From positions 1-6,733 of the forward strand of contig JANWHR010000250.1 of NCBI GenBank assembly GCA_025450355.1: DNA of 6,733 nt, read 5' to 3'. Both the position numbers and the translations under genes were made by a program. The notes below the pieces were generated by a model. The model saw only the letters and a list, made by a program, of their open reading frames with translations. It did not search any database and was not told the DNA's origin. Of this stretch, positions 1 to 6,287 are shown one piece after another (position 1 is the first letter of the stretch; every line of letters starts with the position of its first letter). The DNA is from Micropepsaceae bacterium. Lineage in GTDB: Bacteria > Pseudomonadota > Alphaproteobacteria > Micropepsales > Micropepsaceae.

Positions 1-1476
1 AGATTGGCGCGCCATAACCATGTTCGGGAAACCGCTGGTGATCGACTGGACATAGCCGGCGAGTTTTTCGGCGATCGCGCGGCGCAGCCCCGCGACAGCT
101 GGAGACCGCCGGGCGAAGAGATCGCCCAGTGTCTGCGTGCCGCCGCGCAGTGTCTGATCGAGCGGTTCGAATCGGCCGCAGTGCACCTCGCGCAACTCGG
201 CGGCCAGAACATCAAGAAATTCTCCCGTCTCGAATCCCGGGGCAGTGCTGATATCGTAAACCCTTACGAACCGGTCGAAATCCGCGAGTTCCCGGTAGCG
301 CGGGTCACCTTGCTCGCGAAGGGCCAGCACAAGTCCGGCGAGCGCCGACTGCCCGGAGGGATTCATCCGGAGCGCGCGTTCAAACTGCCGCCGCGCGTTT
401 GCGAAATCGCCGGCACTCAACAGCGCAAATCCGAATTGATCCCGCAGAACAGGCGACGCCGGATCCACCACAATGGCACGCTCAAAATACGCTACCGCAT
501 CGGCAAATCGCTTCCGTTCGGTCAACACCGTTCCGATAAACGTCAGAACATCGGCGCGCGATGGCGCCACCGTTTCCGCATCGCGCAGCAACTCTTCCGC
601 GACATCAATTTCGCCGTTGCGAAACCGCAAATGTGCTTCCGTCAGCAGAAGCTCGGGATCGGCGGGTGCGTTCCGGCGGGCGGCTGCAAACGTCCCGAAC
701 GGGTTCGGCTGGCCCTGCTCATGCGCCAACCGGGCATATTCCGCGTGCACATCGGCGCGGCCTGGAGCAATTTCCAGCACCGCGCGATAGGTTGCCAATG
801 CCTCCTCAATCCGCCCGGCATCACGCAGGCAGTTGCCCAACGCGATCCGGATTTCAATCCGGTGGGCCGCAAGCGTTAAGGCGCATTGAAATGCCGCGAT
901 ACTTTCGTCGTGCCTGCCGAGCCGGACCAAAACCCGGCCGCGGTGAAAATGTGCGTCAACGAAATCAGGATTCGCGGCAACAGCGCGCTCGAGCACGTCC
1001 AGAGCCTGTGCCAACTGTTCGTCATCGAGGAGAAGCACGCCAATGCGCGTCAGCGCCGGCGCAAACAGGCGATTGTACGATACGGCAGCCGAATGTGCCG
1101 CCAACGCATCCTGGACCCGGTCTCTCTTTTCCAGCGTGAGACCAAGATGGTAATGCGCTTCAACGAAGTCCGGCTTGAGCGCAATCGCGCGGCGGTAGCT
1201 TGATTCCGCATCGGCAAGACGACCGGCTGAATGCAGGACATTGGCCAGATTGTTGTGCAGTTCCGGACTCCCGGGAGCCGCGGCAATGGCCTTGCGCAAC
1301 AGAGACTCGGCCTCGGCCGCGTTTCCCCGCCGCTTCTCGATCAGCGCCAGCGCGTTCAGAACGTCCGGATCGCGAGGCGTTTGACTCAGCAACCCACGGC
1401 AAAACGCCGCCGCGCCTTCACTTTGGCCGCTTGCTTCGAGTGCTGCAGCGCGGCGAAGCCTGTCGTTGACGGACAT
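1..1476 (-). CDS. TPR-repeat protein with beginning of a putative 2OG-Fe(II) oxygenase domain (3' end outside window)
   Basis: I translated this from the reverse complement: 492 codons with no stop, running off the left edge. About ten 34-residue tetratricopeptide repeats fill residues 3-374, with typical cores such as ELHNNLANVLHSAGRLADAE, EAHYHLGLTLEKRDR and RIEEALATYRAVLEIAPGR. TPRs form helical protein-binding scaffolds. From about residue 400 the repeats end, and the segment at 439-454 (LDQTLRGGTQTLGDLF) resembles the conserved lead-in of TPR-linked putative 2OG-Fe(II) oxygenases. The iron-binding His/Asp residues would lie beyond the edge, so catalysis cannot be judged. The ATG at 1476 is the only canonical start, because an in-frame TAG lies only 11 codons upstream and no GTG or TTG intervenes. 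No clear Shine-Dalgarno sequence precedes it. It follows the amidohydrolase gene by 33 bases, which may mean co-transcription. The TPR part is certain; the oxygenase part is recalled family knowledge and moderately sure. Confidence 0.85.
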   Translation of the reverse strand, partial: MSVNDRLRRAAALEASGQSEGAAAFCRGLLSQTPRDPDVLNALALIEKRRGNAAEAESLLRKAIAAAPGSPELHNNLANVLHSAGRLADAESSYRRAIALKPDFVEAHYHLGLTLEKRDRVQDALAAHSAAVSYNRLFAPALTRIGVLLLDDEQLAQALDVLERAVAANPDFVDAHFHRGRVLVRLGRHDESIAAFQCALTLAAHRIEIRIALGNCLRDAGRIEEALATYRAVLEIAPGRADVHAEYARLAHEQGQPNPFGTFAAARRNAPADPELLLTEAHLRFRNGEIDVAEELLRDAETVAPSRADVLTFIGTVLTERKRFADAVAYFERAIVVDPASPVLRDQFGFALLSAGDFANARRQFERALRMNPSGQSALAGLVLALREQGDPRYRELADFDRFVRVYDISTAPGFETGEFLDVLAAELREVHCGRFEPLDQTLRGGTQTLGDLFARRSPAVAGLRRAIAEKLAGYVQSITSGFPNMVMARQS

Positions 1477-1509
1477 GGAGTGGGCCGAAATCCGCGTAAT
1501 AATCTGACT

Positions 1510-2697
1510 CTACGCCATCGTGTATTTGCCGCCCAGAATCGTGCCGGCGGGGAACAGCCTTTGATGGCCGGTGCGCGTGTTGTTGAAATTGTCCAGAAAG
1601 TCGAAGTCGCCGTTCCGGAGGTCGAGTACGGCAATATCCGCCGGGGCTCCCACGGCCAGCGTGCCGCGGCCGCGAAACACCGGGAAAATTTTGGCGGCAT
1701 TCACGGTTGCGCCTGCAATCACCTGCGCCGGCGTCATGCCAAGCATCAGAAATTTCGACATGCAATTCGGGAGGTCGATGACGCCGGTCATGTGGGCGTT
1801 GGTATTCCAGTCGGTTGAAAACGTATCCGGCCAGAAATTCGCCTTGACGATCTGATCGATCGTGTCCCAGCGCATGTGTCCGGTCTGGCCGTTTCCGACA
1901 TCGAACCAGACACCGCGGCGGCGGGCGGCGACGACTTCGGGAATGATCCGGCCCTGGTCATCGACGATGCTGTTGGGCGGCGGCGCGTACATGTGGGTCA
2001 CGATATCGCCGCGTTTCAGCAGGTCGATCAGTTTGCCGAGCGGTGTGATCGTCTGACCCATGTGGATCATGACCGGCAGATTGAAGGCGGTGGCAACCTG
2101 CTGGGCGCGGCGCAAAACTTCGTAATCATTTGGTCCGGCCACGTCGCGCGACAGCCGCGCCTTGACGCCCGCGATCATCTGGCGGTTGCGTGCAATGGCG
2201 TCCTTCGCCGCGTCCACATTGGCGCGGTTCAGGTCCATTGTATCGCCTTCCGGGATGATGCCGGCGCGGCCGATGTTGATCAGCACCCGCGCCTGCTGTG
2301 GCGCGGACCTGGCGACCGCAATCGTATCCTCGATATGGTCTGCACCCTGCGAGCCCGCGTCGATCCAGCCGGTGACGCCGTCCTTGAGCACGAGACCGGG
2401 ACCTTCCTTGAAACGGCCCGTGTGCGTGTGGATGTCGATCAGGCCGGGAACGGCCAGCTTGCCACGCGCATCCACCACTTCGGCGGCGCCGGGGGGAATG
2501 TCCGCCGCTACGGCTGCGATCTTCCCATTCGCCACGGCGATATCCATTGTGGCGTCGAGAGCGCGCGACGGATCGATAACCCGGCCGCCTTTGACCACCA
2601 GATCATAGGCCGGTGCTGCCGCGCGGACGGAACGGCCTATGCTTACAGTGGCAGCGGCTGCCGCGACGCCGGACAACAGGGTGCGACGGTTCAACAT
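1510..2697 (-). CDS. Tat-exported amidohydrolase/deacetylase-family metallohydrolase (dihydroorotase-like)
   Basis: This 395-residue protein belongs to the amidohydrolase superfamily, which hydrolyses amide or ester bonds with a metal centre in a TIM barrel. It opens with MLNRRTLLSG and an Ala-rich hydrophobic stretch ending near SVRA, a twin-arginine signal, so the enzyme is probably folded in the cytoplasm and exported to the periplasm. Likely metal ligands are the HTH pair in LIDIHTHTG (about residues 90-92), Lys in GVKAR (about 179, probably carboxylated), His in VMIHMG (212), His in IVTHMY (235) and Asp in FSTDWN (296). The layout matches the EF_0837/Atu3266 group, some members of which act on acyl esters rather than dihydroorotate; the substrate here is unknown. 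An ATG five codons upstream (2712) is possible, but GGGAG lies 8 bases before the ATG at 2697 and leaves a standard Tat n-region. Where I recall relatives having GHG after the FDVG strand, this protein has GNG. Confidence 0.9.
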   Translation of the reverse strand: MLNRRTLLSGVAAAAATVSIGRSVRAAAPAYDLVVKGGRVIDPSRALDATMDIAVANGKIAAVAADIPPGAAEVVDARGKLAVPGLIDIHTHTGRFKEGPGLVLKDGVTGWIDAGSQGADHIEDTIAVARSAPQQARVLINIGRAGIIPEGDTMDLNRANVDAAKDAIARNRQMIAGVKARLSRDVAGPNDYEVLRRAQQVATAFNLPVMIHMGQTITPLGKLIDLLKRGDIVTHMYAPPPNSIVDDQGRIIPEVVAARRRGVWFDVGNGQTGHMRWDTIDQIVKANFWPDTFSTDWNTNAHMTGVIDLPNCMSKFLMLGMTPAQVIAGATVNAAKIFPVFRGRGTLAVGAPADIAVLDLRNGDFDFLDNFNNTRTGHQRLFPAGTILGGKYTMA

Positions 2698-2705
2698 GGC
2701 CTGAT

Positions 2706-2710
2706 CTCCC
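2706..2710 (-). promoter_or_regulatory. Shine-Dalgarno site deciding the amidohydrolase start
   Basis: Minus-strand GGGAG sits 8 bases before the ATG at 2697. It overlaps the alternative upstream ATG at 2712, which has no comparable site of its own. This favours the shorter form, whose first residues are MLNRRTLLSG. Confidence 0.6.
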
Positions 2711-2781
2711 ATTCCGGATTTGCGGGAGCATCCGCAGGCGCGGGCCGGGAGTCAATCGCTACTATAATAAGGGACCACGGG

Positions 2782-2822
2782 TGTTTCGCGAGAAACAGTC
2801 TCTTGTGCATCCGGAGGGATGC
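2782..2822 (-). terminator. Two tandem hairpins after the permease gene; possible weak terminator or processing site
   Basis: In the transcript, the permease TAG (2823-2825) is followed at once by GCATCC-CTCC-GGATGC (2822-2807), a 6-bp stem with a 4-base loop. Ten bases later comes TGTTTC-TCGC-GAAACA (2797-2782), another 6-bp stem with a 4-base loop. Neither is followed by a U tract, so this is not a standard intrinsic terminator. The hairpins could cap or stabilise the ABC-transporter mRNA 3' end, or lower expression of the genes downstream. Both stems are short enough that chance cannot be ruled out. Confidence 0.25.
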
Positions 2823-3653
2823 CTACAAATGGTGGTCGGGCCGCCAGGCGTCGAAGCGTTTTTCCAAAGCTTTCAACAGCCGGGTCATGGCCATTCCGGC
2901 CGCGGCGATCAGTGCGATTCCGACCATGACTTTGTCGGTCTGGAATGTGGCGCCGGCGGTTTGCATCATGAATCCGATCCCGGCAGACGCGCCATACATT
3001 TCGCCAACCACAATGCCGATCAAAGCGTGCCCGAGCCCAAGGCGCAGCCCCGTCAGCAGATTGGGCACCGATGACGGCAATGCCACCGTCCGGAACAGTT
3101 GGCGGTCGGTGGCGCCAAACGAGCGCGCCACCCTGATGAAGTCGCGATCAATGGTCCGTACGCCGGTCATGGTGCTGACCAGCACCGGAAATACCGAGGA
3201 CAAAAAAATGATCGCAATCTTCGCCGAAAGATCGACGCCGAACCAGATGATGATCAGCGGCATCAGGGCGATGCGCGGGGTGGCGTAAAGCGCGTTGACG
3301 AAGGGGTCGAGGACGGCGTTCAGCCGGTAATACCAGCCCATCAGGATGCCGAGTGGAATTCCCGCAAGAGCGGCAAGCCCGAAGCCAAGAATGAATTCCT
3401 CGCCGCTGACCGCGAGATCAGGATAGATGCTGCCGTCGCGGAACATGCCAAAGCCCGTGACCAGAATGCGCGCAGGCGAGCTGACGAAGAGCGGCGCGAT
3501 CCAGCCCATGGCAACCGAGGTCTGCCACAACAGCAGAAACCCGGCCACCGATACGGTGCCCAGAATGGCACCCTCACCGCGCAAGCCCACGCGCCGCTCC
3601 GCCGGTTCGGCGGCTTCAAGAATCAGGACCTCGGCGGCGGGTTCGATGGTCAT
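2823..3653 (-). CDS. ABC transporter permease, NitT/TauT (SsuC/TauC) type
   Basis: This 276-residue inner-membrane protein forms the channel of an importer of the nitrate/sulfonate/taurine class. After a charged cytoplasmic N-terminus there are about six hydrophobic segments, near residues 28-50, 85-106, 125-140, 144-163, 203-220 and 243-258. The cytoplasmic ATPase-contact loop (EAA-like motif) is seen at about 176-205: ARSFGATDRQLFRTVALPSS followed by VPNLLTGLRLG. Length and layout are normal for a binding-protein-dependent transport permease. Its ATG overlaps the ATPase stop codon by 4 bases (ATGA at 3653-3650), so translation is probably coupled; no clear Shine-Dalgarno sequence is visible. 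Only one permease gene is present, as usual in this class, where it acts as a homodimer. The substrate cannot be read from the permease. Confidence 0.95.
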   Translation of the reverse strand: MTIEPAAEVLILEAAEPAERRVGLRGEGAILGTVSVAGFLLLWQTSVAMGWIAPLFVSSPARILVTGFGMFRDGSIYPDLAVSGEEFILGFGLAALAGIPLGILMGWYYRLNAVLDPFVNALYATPRIALMPLIIIWFGVDLSAKIAIIFLSSVFPVLVSTMTGVRTIDRDFIRVARSFGATDRQLFRTVALPSSVPNLLTGLRLGLGHALIGIVVGEMYGASAGIGFMMQTAGATFQTDKVMVGIALIAAAGMAMTRLLKALEKRFDAWRPDHHL

Positions 3654-4465
3654 TCGGCAGCCGTGAGATGAATGGTTTCCTGATAGATCGAGCGCCAGAT
3701 CTCATCCTGCAGTTCGCGGAAGCGGGGCCAGAGCTTCATTTCCAGGCTGCGTTGCGGCGGAAGGTCCACCTCGACGATCTGCTTGATACGTGCGGGACGG
3801 GCGGAAAACACCGCAACCCGATTGGCAAGGAAAACGGCTTCGTCAATCTGATGCGTAACGAACAGGGCGGTGGTGCCGGTGCGCGCCAGAATCTTCAACA
3901 GTTCGAGTTGCATGAAATCGCGGGTTTGCGCGTCCAGCGATGCGAAAGGTTCATCCAGCAGCAGAAGCTCCGGATGCGGAGCAAGCGCCCGTGCAATATT
4001 CACCCTCTGCCGCATTCCACCCGAAAGTTCATGCGGATAGCTGTCGGCAAAACCCGTGAGACCCACAAGTTCGATCAGCGATTCGGCCCGCTTGCGGATT
4101 TCATGCCGCGAAAGCTCCCCCCGCAATTCCAGGCCATAGCTCACATTCCTCAGAACCGTGCGCCACGGGAAGAGACAATCCTGCTGAAACACCATGGCGC
4201 GGTCATGTCCCGGCGCGATCACGGGATTTCCATCCACTTCAATTGCGCCCGCGTTCGGCTTGACCAGGCCATCCACCGCGGCGAGGAAGGTCGATTTCCC
4301 GCAGCCGCTGGGCCCCACGATCGCAACCAGCTCGCCTTCGCGAACGGTGAGATCAATTCCTGCGAGGATTTCCAGGCGGCGCCTGGTGCGTTCGTTCCAG
4401 TAGTCCAGCCGGACGCCGCGGGCCCGCAGCTTCTCGCGGTTCCGCTGATTAACGTCTTCCGTCAC
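3650..4465 (-). CDS. ABC transporter ATP-binding protein, NitT/TauT (SsuB/TauB) type
   Basis: This 271-residue cytoplasmic ATPase powers the importer. All nucleotide-binding motifs are intact: A-loop aromatic near Tyr22, Walker A GPSGCGKST (51-59), Q-loop at FQQD (93-96), signature LSGGMRQR (147-154), Walker B LLLLDEP (167-173), D-loop SLD (176-178) and H-loop His205. The signature and the FQQDCLFPW segment are typical of the nitrate/sulfonate/taurine subfamily. The start codon is GTG at 4465, overlapping the stop of the binding-protein gene (GTGA, 4465-4462). No Shine-Dalgarno sequence is obvious, so translational coupling is likely. The C-terminal region after residue 225 (RIKQIVEVDLPPQRS) is the usual short extension, not a regulatory domain. 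Nothing suggests loss of function. Confidence 0.95.
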   Translation of the reverse strand: MTEDVNQRNREKLRARGVRLDYWNERTRRRLEILAGIDLTVREGELVAIVGPSGCGKSTFLAAVDGLVKPNAGAIEVDGNPVIAPGHDRAMVFQQDCLFPWRTVLRNVSYGLELRGELSRHEIRKRAESLIELVGLTGFADSYPHELSGGMRQRVNIARALAPHPELLLLDEPFASLDAQTRDFMQLELLKILARTGTTALFVTHQIDEAVFLANRVAVFSARPARIKQIVEVDLPPQRSLEMKLWPRFRELQDEIWRSIYQETIHLTAAE

Positions 4466-5460
4466 TGCAGTTTGGCGAAAAAGCCTTCGCGCTCCAACTG
4501 GTCCAGCGGTTCGGTATCAACGAGCTGTTCCGGCCGGAAACCGGCGGCGGCGGGAATGGTCTTGCGCAGTTGCGCGAGCACGAGGCCAATGCCCTTCAAA
4601 CTCGGCCGCGGGATGTCGGGGTAAACCCTGGCGGTGTAGATGTCATAGGCTTTCGACAGAGCGGGACCTGCTGGCGCCTTGAGAAAGGCAGCGGTGTATT
4701 TCAGCGCGTCCGCCTTGTCGGCCCGGAAGTCGTGAATGCCCTCCGAGATTCCCATCATGAAGCGTTTGACGATTTCGGGATTTTTTTTCACAAAATCCCG
4801 GCTCGAGACATAGGACGTGTTCGGATAATCGGCCGCGATGGAGAGGCAATCCACGAGCACATGATAGCCCTTTTCTTCGAGCTCGCCGGTGCGCGGATAT
4901 TGTTCGAACGAACCGTCAATCTGTCCGGAGAGCATCGCCGCGGTCCGTGTACCTTCGCCGCCCAGCTGCAGCAGAATCACATCATTGCGTTTGAGGCCCA
5001 GGTTCTGGAGTGCATAGGTCGCCGCGACGTCGGAGGAGGAGCCGAAACGCGAAATCGCGATCTTCTTTCCCTTCAACGCGGCCGCGGAGTTGATTCCCGG
5101 CTTCACCACCAGCTGAAACGGAAGTTGATTTGAGATACCTCCGATGAAAACGATATCCGCGCCCTGCACGGCGGCGGCGGCGGCGGGTGAATAACCGTTC
5201 TGCGCAATTTTCACCGAGCCGCCGACGACGGCCTGCGACAGCGTCGAACCGGCGTCGATATATACGAGTGTTACGTCCAGTCCGTATTTGCGGAAAATGC
5301 CCTTCTGCACGGCATAGTTCATCGGCGCAGTGGTCATGGAATAGCCGTCGTAGGCGACCTTGATCGGGATCAGCTTTGGCGCCGGAGCCGCAGCGGCGAG
5401 CATCGCCGCACCCGCCAGGGCAACTGCCGCGGCCGCCAGCCGCTTCAGGAATTTCGGCAT
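4462..5460 (-). CDS. ABC transporter substrate-binding protein, NMT1/THI5-like (nitrate/sulfonate/taurine class)
   Basis: This 332-residue periplasmic solute-binding protein belongs to the type II fold class. The N-terminus MPKFLKRL followed by an Ala/Leu-rich core to about residue 25 is a Sec signal peptide without a lipobox Cys. The mature part starts with IPIKVAYDG (31-39). Family hallmarks follow: APMNYAVQKGIFRKYGLDVTL (46-65), GSTLSQAVVGGSVKIA (71-86) and LKGKKIAISRFGSSSD (129-144). The open frame continues upstream to 5631 but would overlap the dehydrogenase gene and bury the signal peptide. The ATG at 5460 has AAAGGTG 5 bases upstream and was chosen. The 17-base gap to the preceding gene supports co-transcription. 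Such proteins bind varied ligands (sulfonates, nitrate, pyrimidine precursors, aromatic acids), so the ligand is unknown. Codons for VKKNP contain an A8 run inside an inverted repeat. Confidence 0.93.
   Translation of the reverse strand: MPKFLKRLAAAAVALAGAAMLAAAAPAPKLIPIKVAYDGYSMTTAPMNYAVQKGIFRKYGLDVTLVYIDAGSTLSQAVVGGSVKIAQNGYSPAAAAAVQGADIVFIGGISNQLPFQLVVKPGINSAAALKGKKIAISRFGSSSDVAATYALQNLGLKRNDVILLQLGGEGTRTAAMLSGQIDGSFEQYPRTGELEEKGYHVLVDCLSIAADYPNTSYVSSRDFVKKNPEIVKRFMMGISEGIHDFRADKADALKYTAAFLKAPAGPALSKAYDIYTARVYPDIPRPSLKGIGLVLAQLRKTIPAAAGFRPEQLVDTEPLDQLEREGFFAKLQ
4776..4800 (-). repeat. Perfect 9-bp inverted repeat inside the binding-protein gene
   Basis: The plus strand reads CGGGATTTT (4776-4784), a 7-base spacer, then AAAATCCCG (4792-4800), perfectly complementary arms. 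On the coding strand the right side contains eight consecutive A residues (4788-4781) spanning the codons for Lys-Lys-Asn. The repeat could fold in mRNA, but it lies in conserved-looking coding sequence (SRDFVKKNPEIVKRF), so it may simply follow from the codons used. Confidence 0.5.
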
Positions 5461-5465
5461 TTCAG

Positions 5466-5472
5466 CACCTTT
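5466..5472 (-). promoter_or_regulatory. Shine-Dalgarno site deciding the binding-protein start
   Basis: Minus-strand AAAGGTG ends 5 bases before the ATG at 5460. It selects this start over upstream in-frame codons that fall inside the dehydrogenase gene. It lies in the 17-base gap after that gene, so the binding protein has its own ribosome entry. Confidence 0.65.
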
Positions 5473-5477
5473 ACCGG

Positions 5478-6287
5478 TCACGCCAGCAGCGCCTTCATCG
5501 TCTCCTGATTGATGCCCTTCATCAGCTGATCGACCAGGGCCGCGAGCGGAAGCGGCACTTTTGCATGTTGCGCGAGATCGAGCGCGACATCCATGTCCTT
5601 TTCGGCCCATTTTCCGGTGCTGCGGCCCCATTTTTCCAGAGACCAGTTCGCACCGCTGGAATGCTGCAGCGCCGCGATCAGCTTTGGAACGTCCGCGCCC
5701 ATTCGCTTCATCATTGCCAGGACTTCAAAATTTGCCGCCATGCAGGCCCACAGCAGCATGTTATTCGCGGTTTTGGTCAGTTGTCCCATGCCGCTCGCGC
5801 CGACATGCATGACGTTGGCGCCAAATGAAGCAAGCACCGGGCGCGCTTTTTCCAACGCTTCCGGCCGGCCGCCGCAGAATACGGTCAGTGTGCCCGAATC
5901 GGCCGCTTCCTGTCCCAGCACGACGGGCGTATCCAGGCTTCCAATGCCACGGGAGGCGCAGACTTTTTCCAGCTCGCGCGCCGTTTCCGGTGAAGTCGAG
6001 CTTGAGACGCAGATCACCGCGCCGGGCGAAAGCCGGTCAAGCAGCCCAGAACGCAGGACGACGTCCCCGACCTGATGGTCCGTCGCGACCATGACGATCA
6101 CGACTTCGGAGTGGGCGCCCACTTCGGCGGCATTGGCCGCAATCTTCACCCCCGCGTCGGCTGCACGGGCGACAGCATCCGGCGCGACGTCATAACCGGT
6201 GACGGCGAATCCCCTGTTCACCATGTGCCGCGCCATCTGAAATCCCATGGCGCCCAACCCGATGATTCCCGTCCTGGTCACGCTCAT
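5478..6287 (-). CDS. NAD(P)-dependent oxidoreductase of the 3-hydroxyisobutyrate dehydrogenase (beta-hydroxyacid dehydrogenase) family
   Basis: This 269-residue soluble enzyme interconverts a beta-hydroxy acid and its oxo/semialdehyde form, or reduces a related carbonyl, using NAD(P). The Rossmann motif is IIGLGAMG (8-15) with the second strand VTGYDV (29-34). The family catalytic Lys is K172 in GQLTKTANNML, with the partner Asn pair at 175-176, so catalysis looks intact. The C-terminal helical domain carries WAEKDMDVALDLA (227-239). The substrate loop that usually reads D-A-P-V-S-G-G is here DTPVVLGQEAA (119-129), so substrate choice may differ from true 3-hydroxyisobutyrate dehydrogenase; tartronate semialdehyde reductase-like or imine reductase-like roles are alternatives. 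At 269 residues it is slightly shorter than the usual 285-300. The ATG overlaps the stop of the hydantoinase gene (ATGA, 6287-6284), and AAGGG lies 6 bases upstream. It probably processes a product of the same pathway. Confidence 0.9.
   Translation of the reverse strand: MSVTRTGIIGLGAMGFQMARHMVNRGFAVTGYDVAPDAVARAADAGVKIAANAAEVGAHSEVVIVMVATDHQVGDVVLRSGLLDRLSPGAVICVSSSTSPETARELEKVCASRGIGSLDTPVVLGQEAADSGTLTVFCGGRPEALEKARPVLASFGANVMHVGASGMGQLTKTANNMLLWACMAANFEVLAMMKRMGADVPKLIAALQHSSGANWSLEKWGRSTGKWAEKDMDVALDLAQHAKVPLPLAALVDQLMKGINQETMKALLA

Noticed and set aside
4..879. Plus-strand open frame of 291 codons, and a second of 192 codons at 561-1139
   Set aside because: They lie opposite the TPR gene. 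Their translations are rich in Arg, Pro, His and Gln with no recognisable domain, while the minus strand gives clean 34-residue repeats.
1876..3288. Plus-strand open frame of 470 codons
   Set aside because: It runs across the amidohydrolase gene, the gap and part of the permease gene on the other strand, with low-complexity composition and no motif; it is a shadow typical of GC-rich DNA.
3668..4624. Plus-strand open frame of 318 codons opposite the ATPase gene
   Set aside because: The minus strand has a full set of ABC ATPase motifs over this stretch; the plus-strand product has none.
5168..5187. CGG triplet run resembling a microsatellite
   Set aside because: It encodes a short Ala run in the binding protein and is only about six units long; expected in GC-rich coding DNA.
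5461..5631. Upstream extension of the binding protein to an ATG-equivalent at 5631
   Set aside because: It overlaps the dehydrogenase gene, adds 57 residues of charged low-complexity sequence before a clear signal peptide, and ignores the good ribosome site before 5460.
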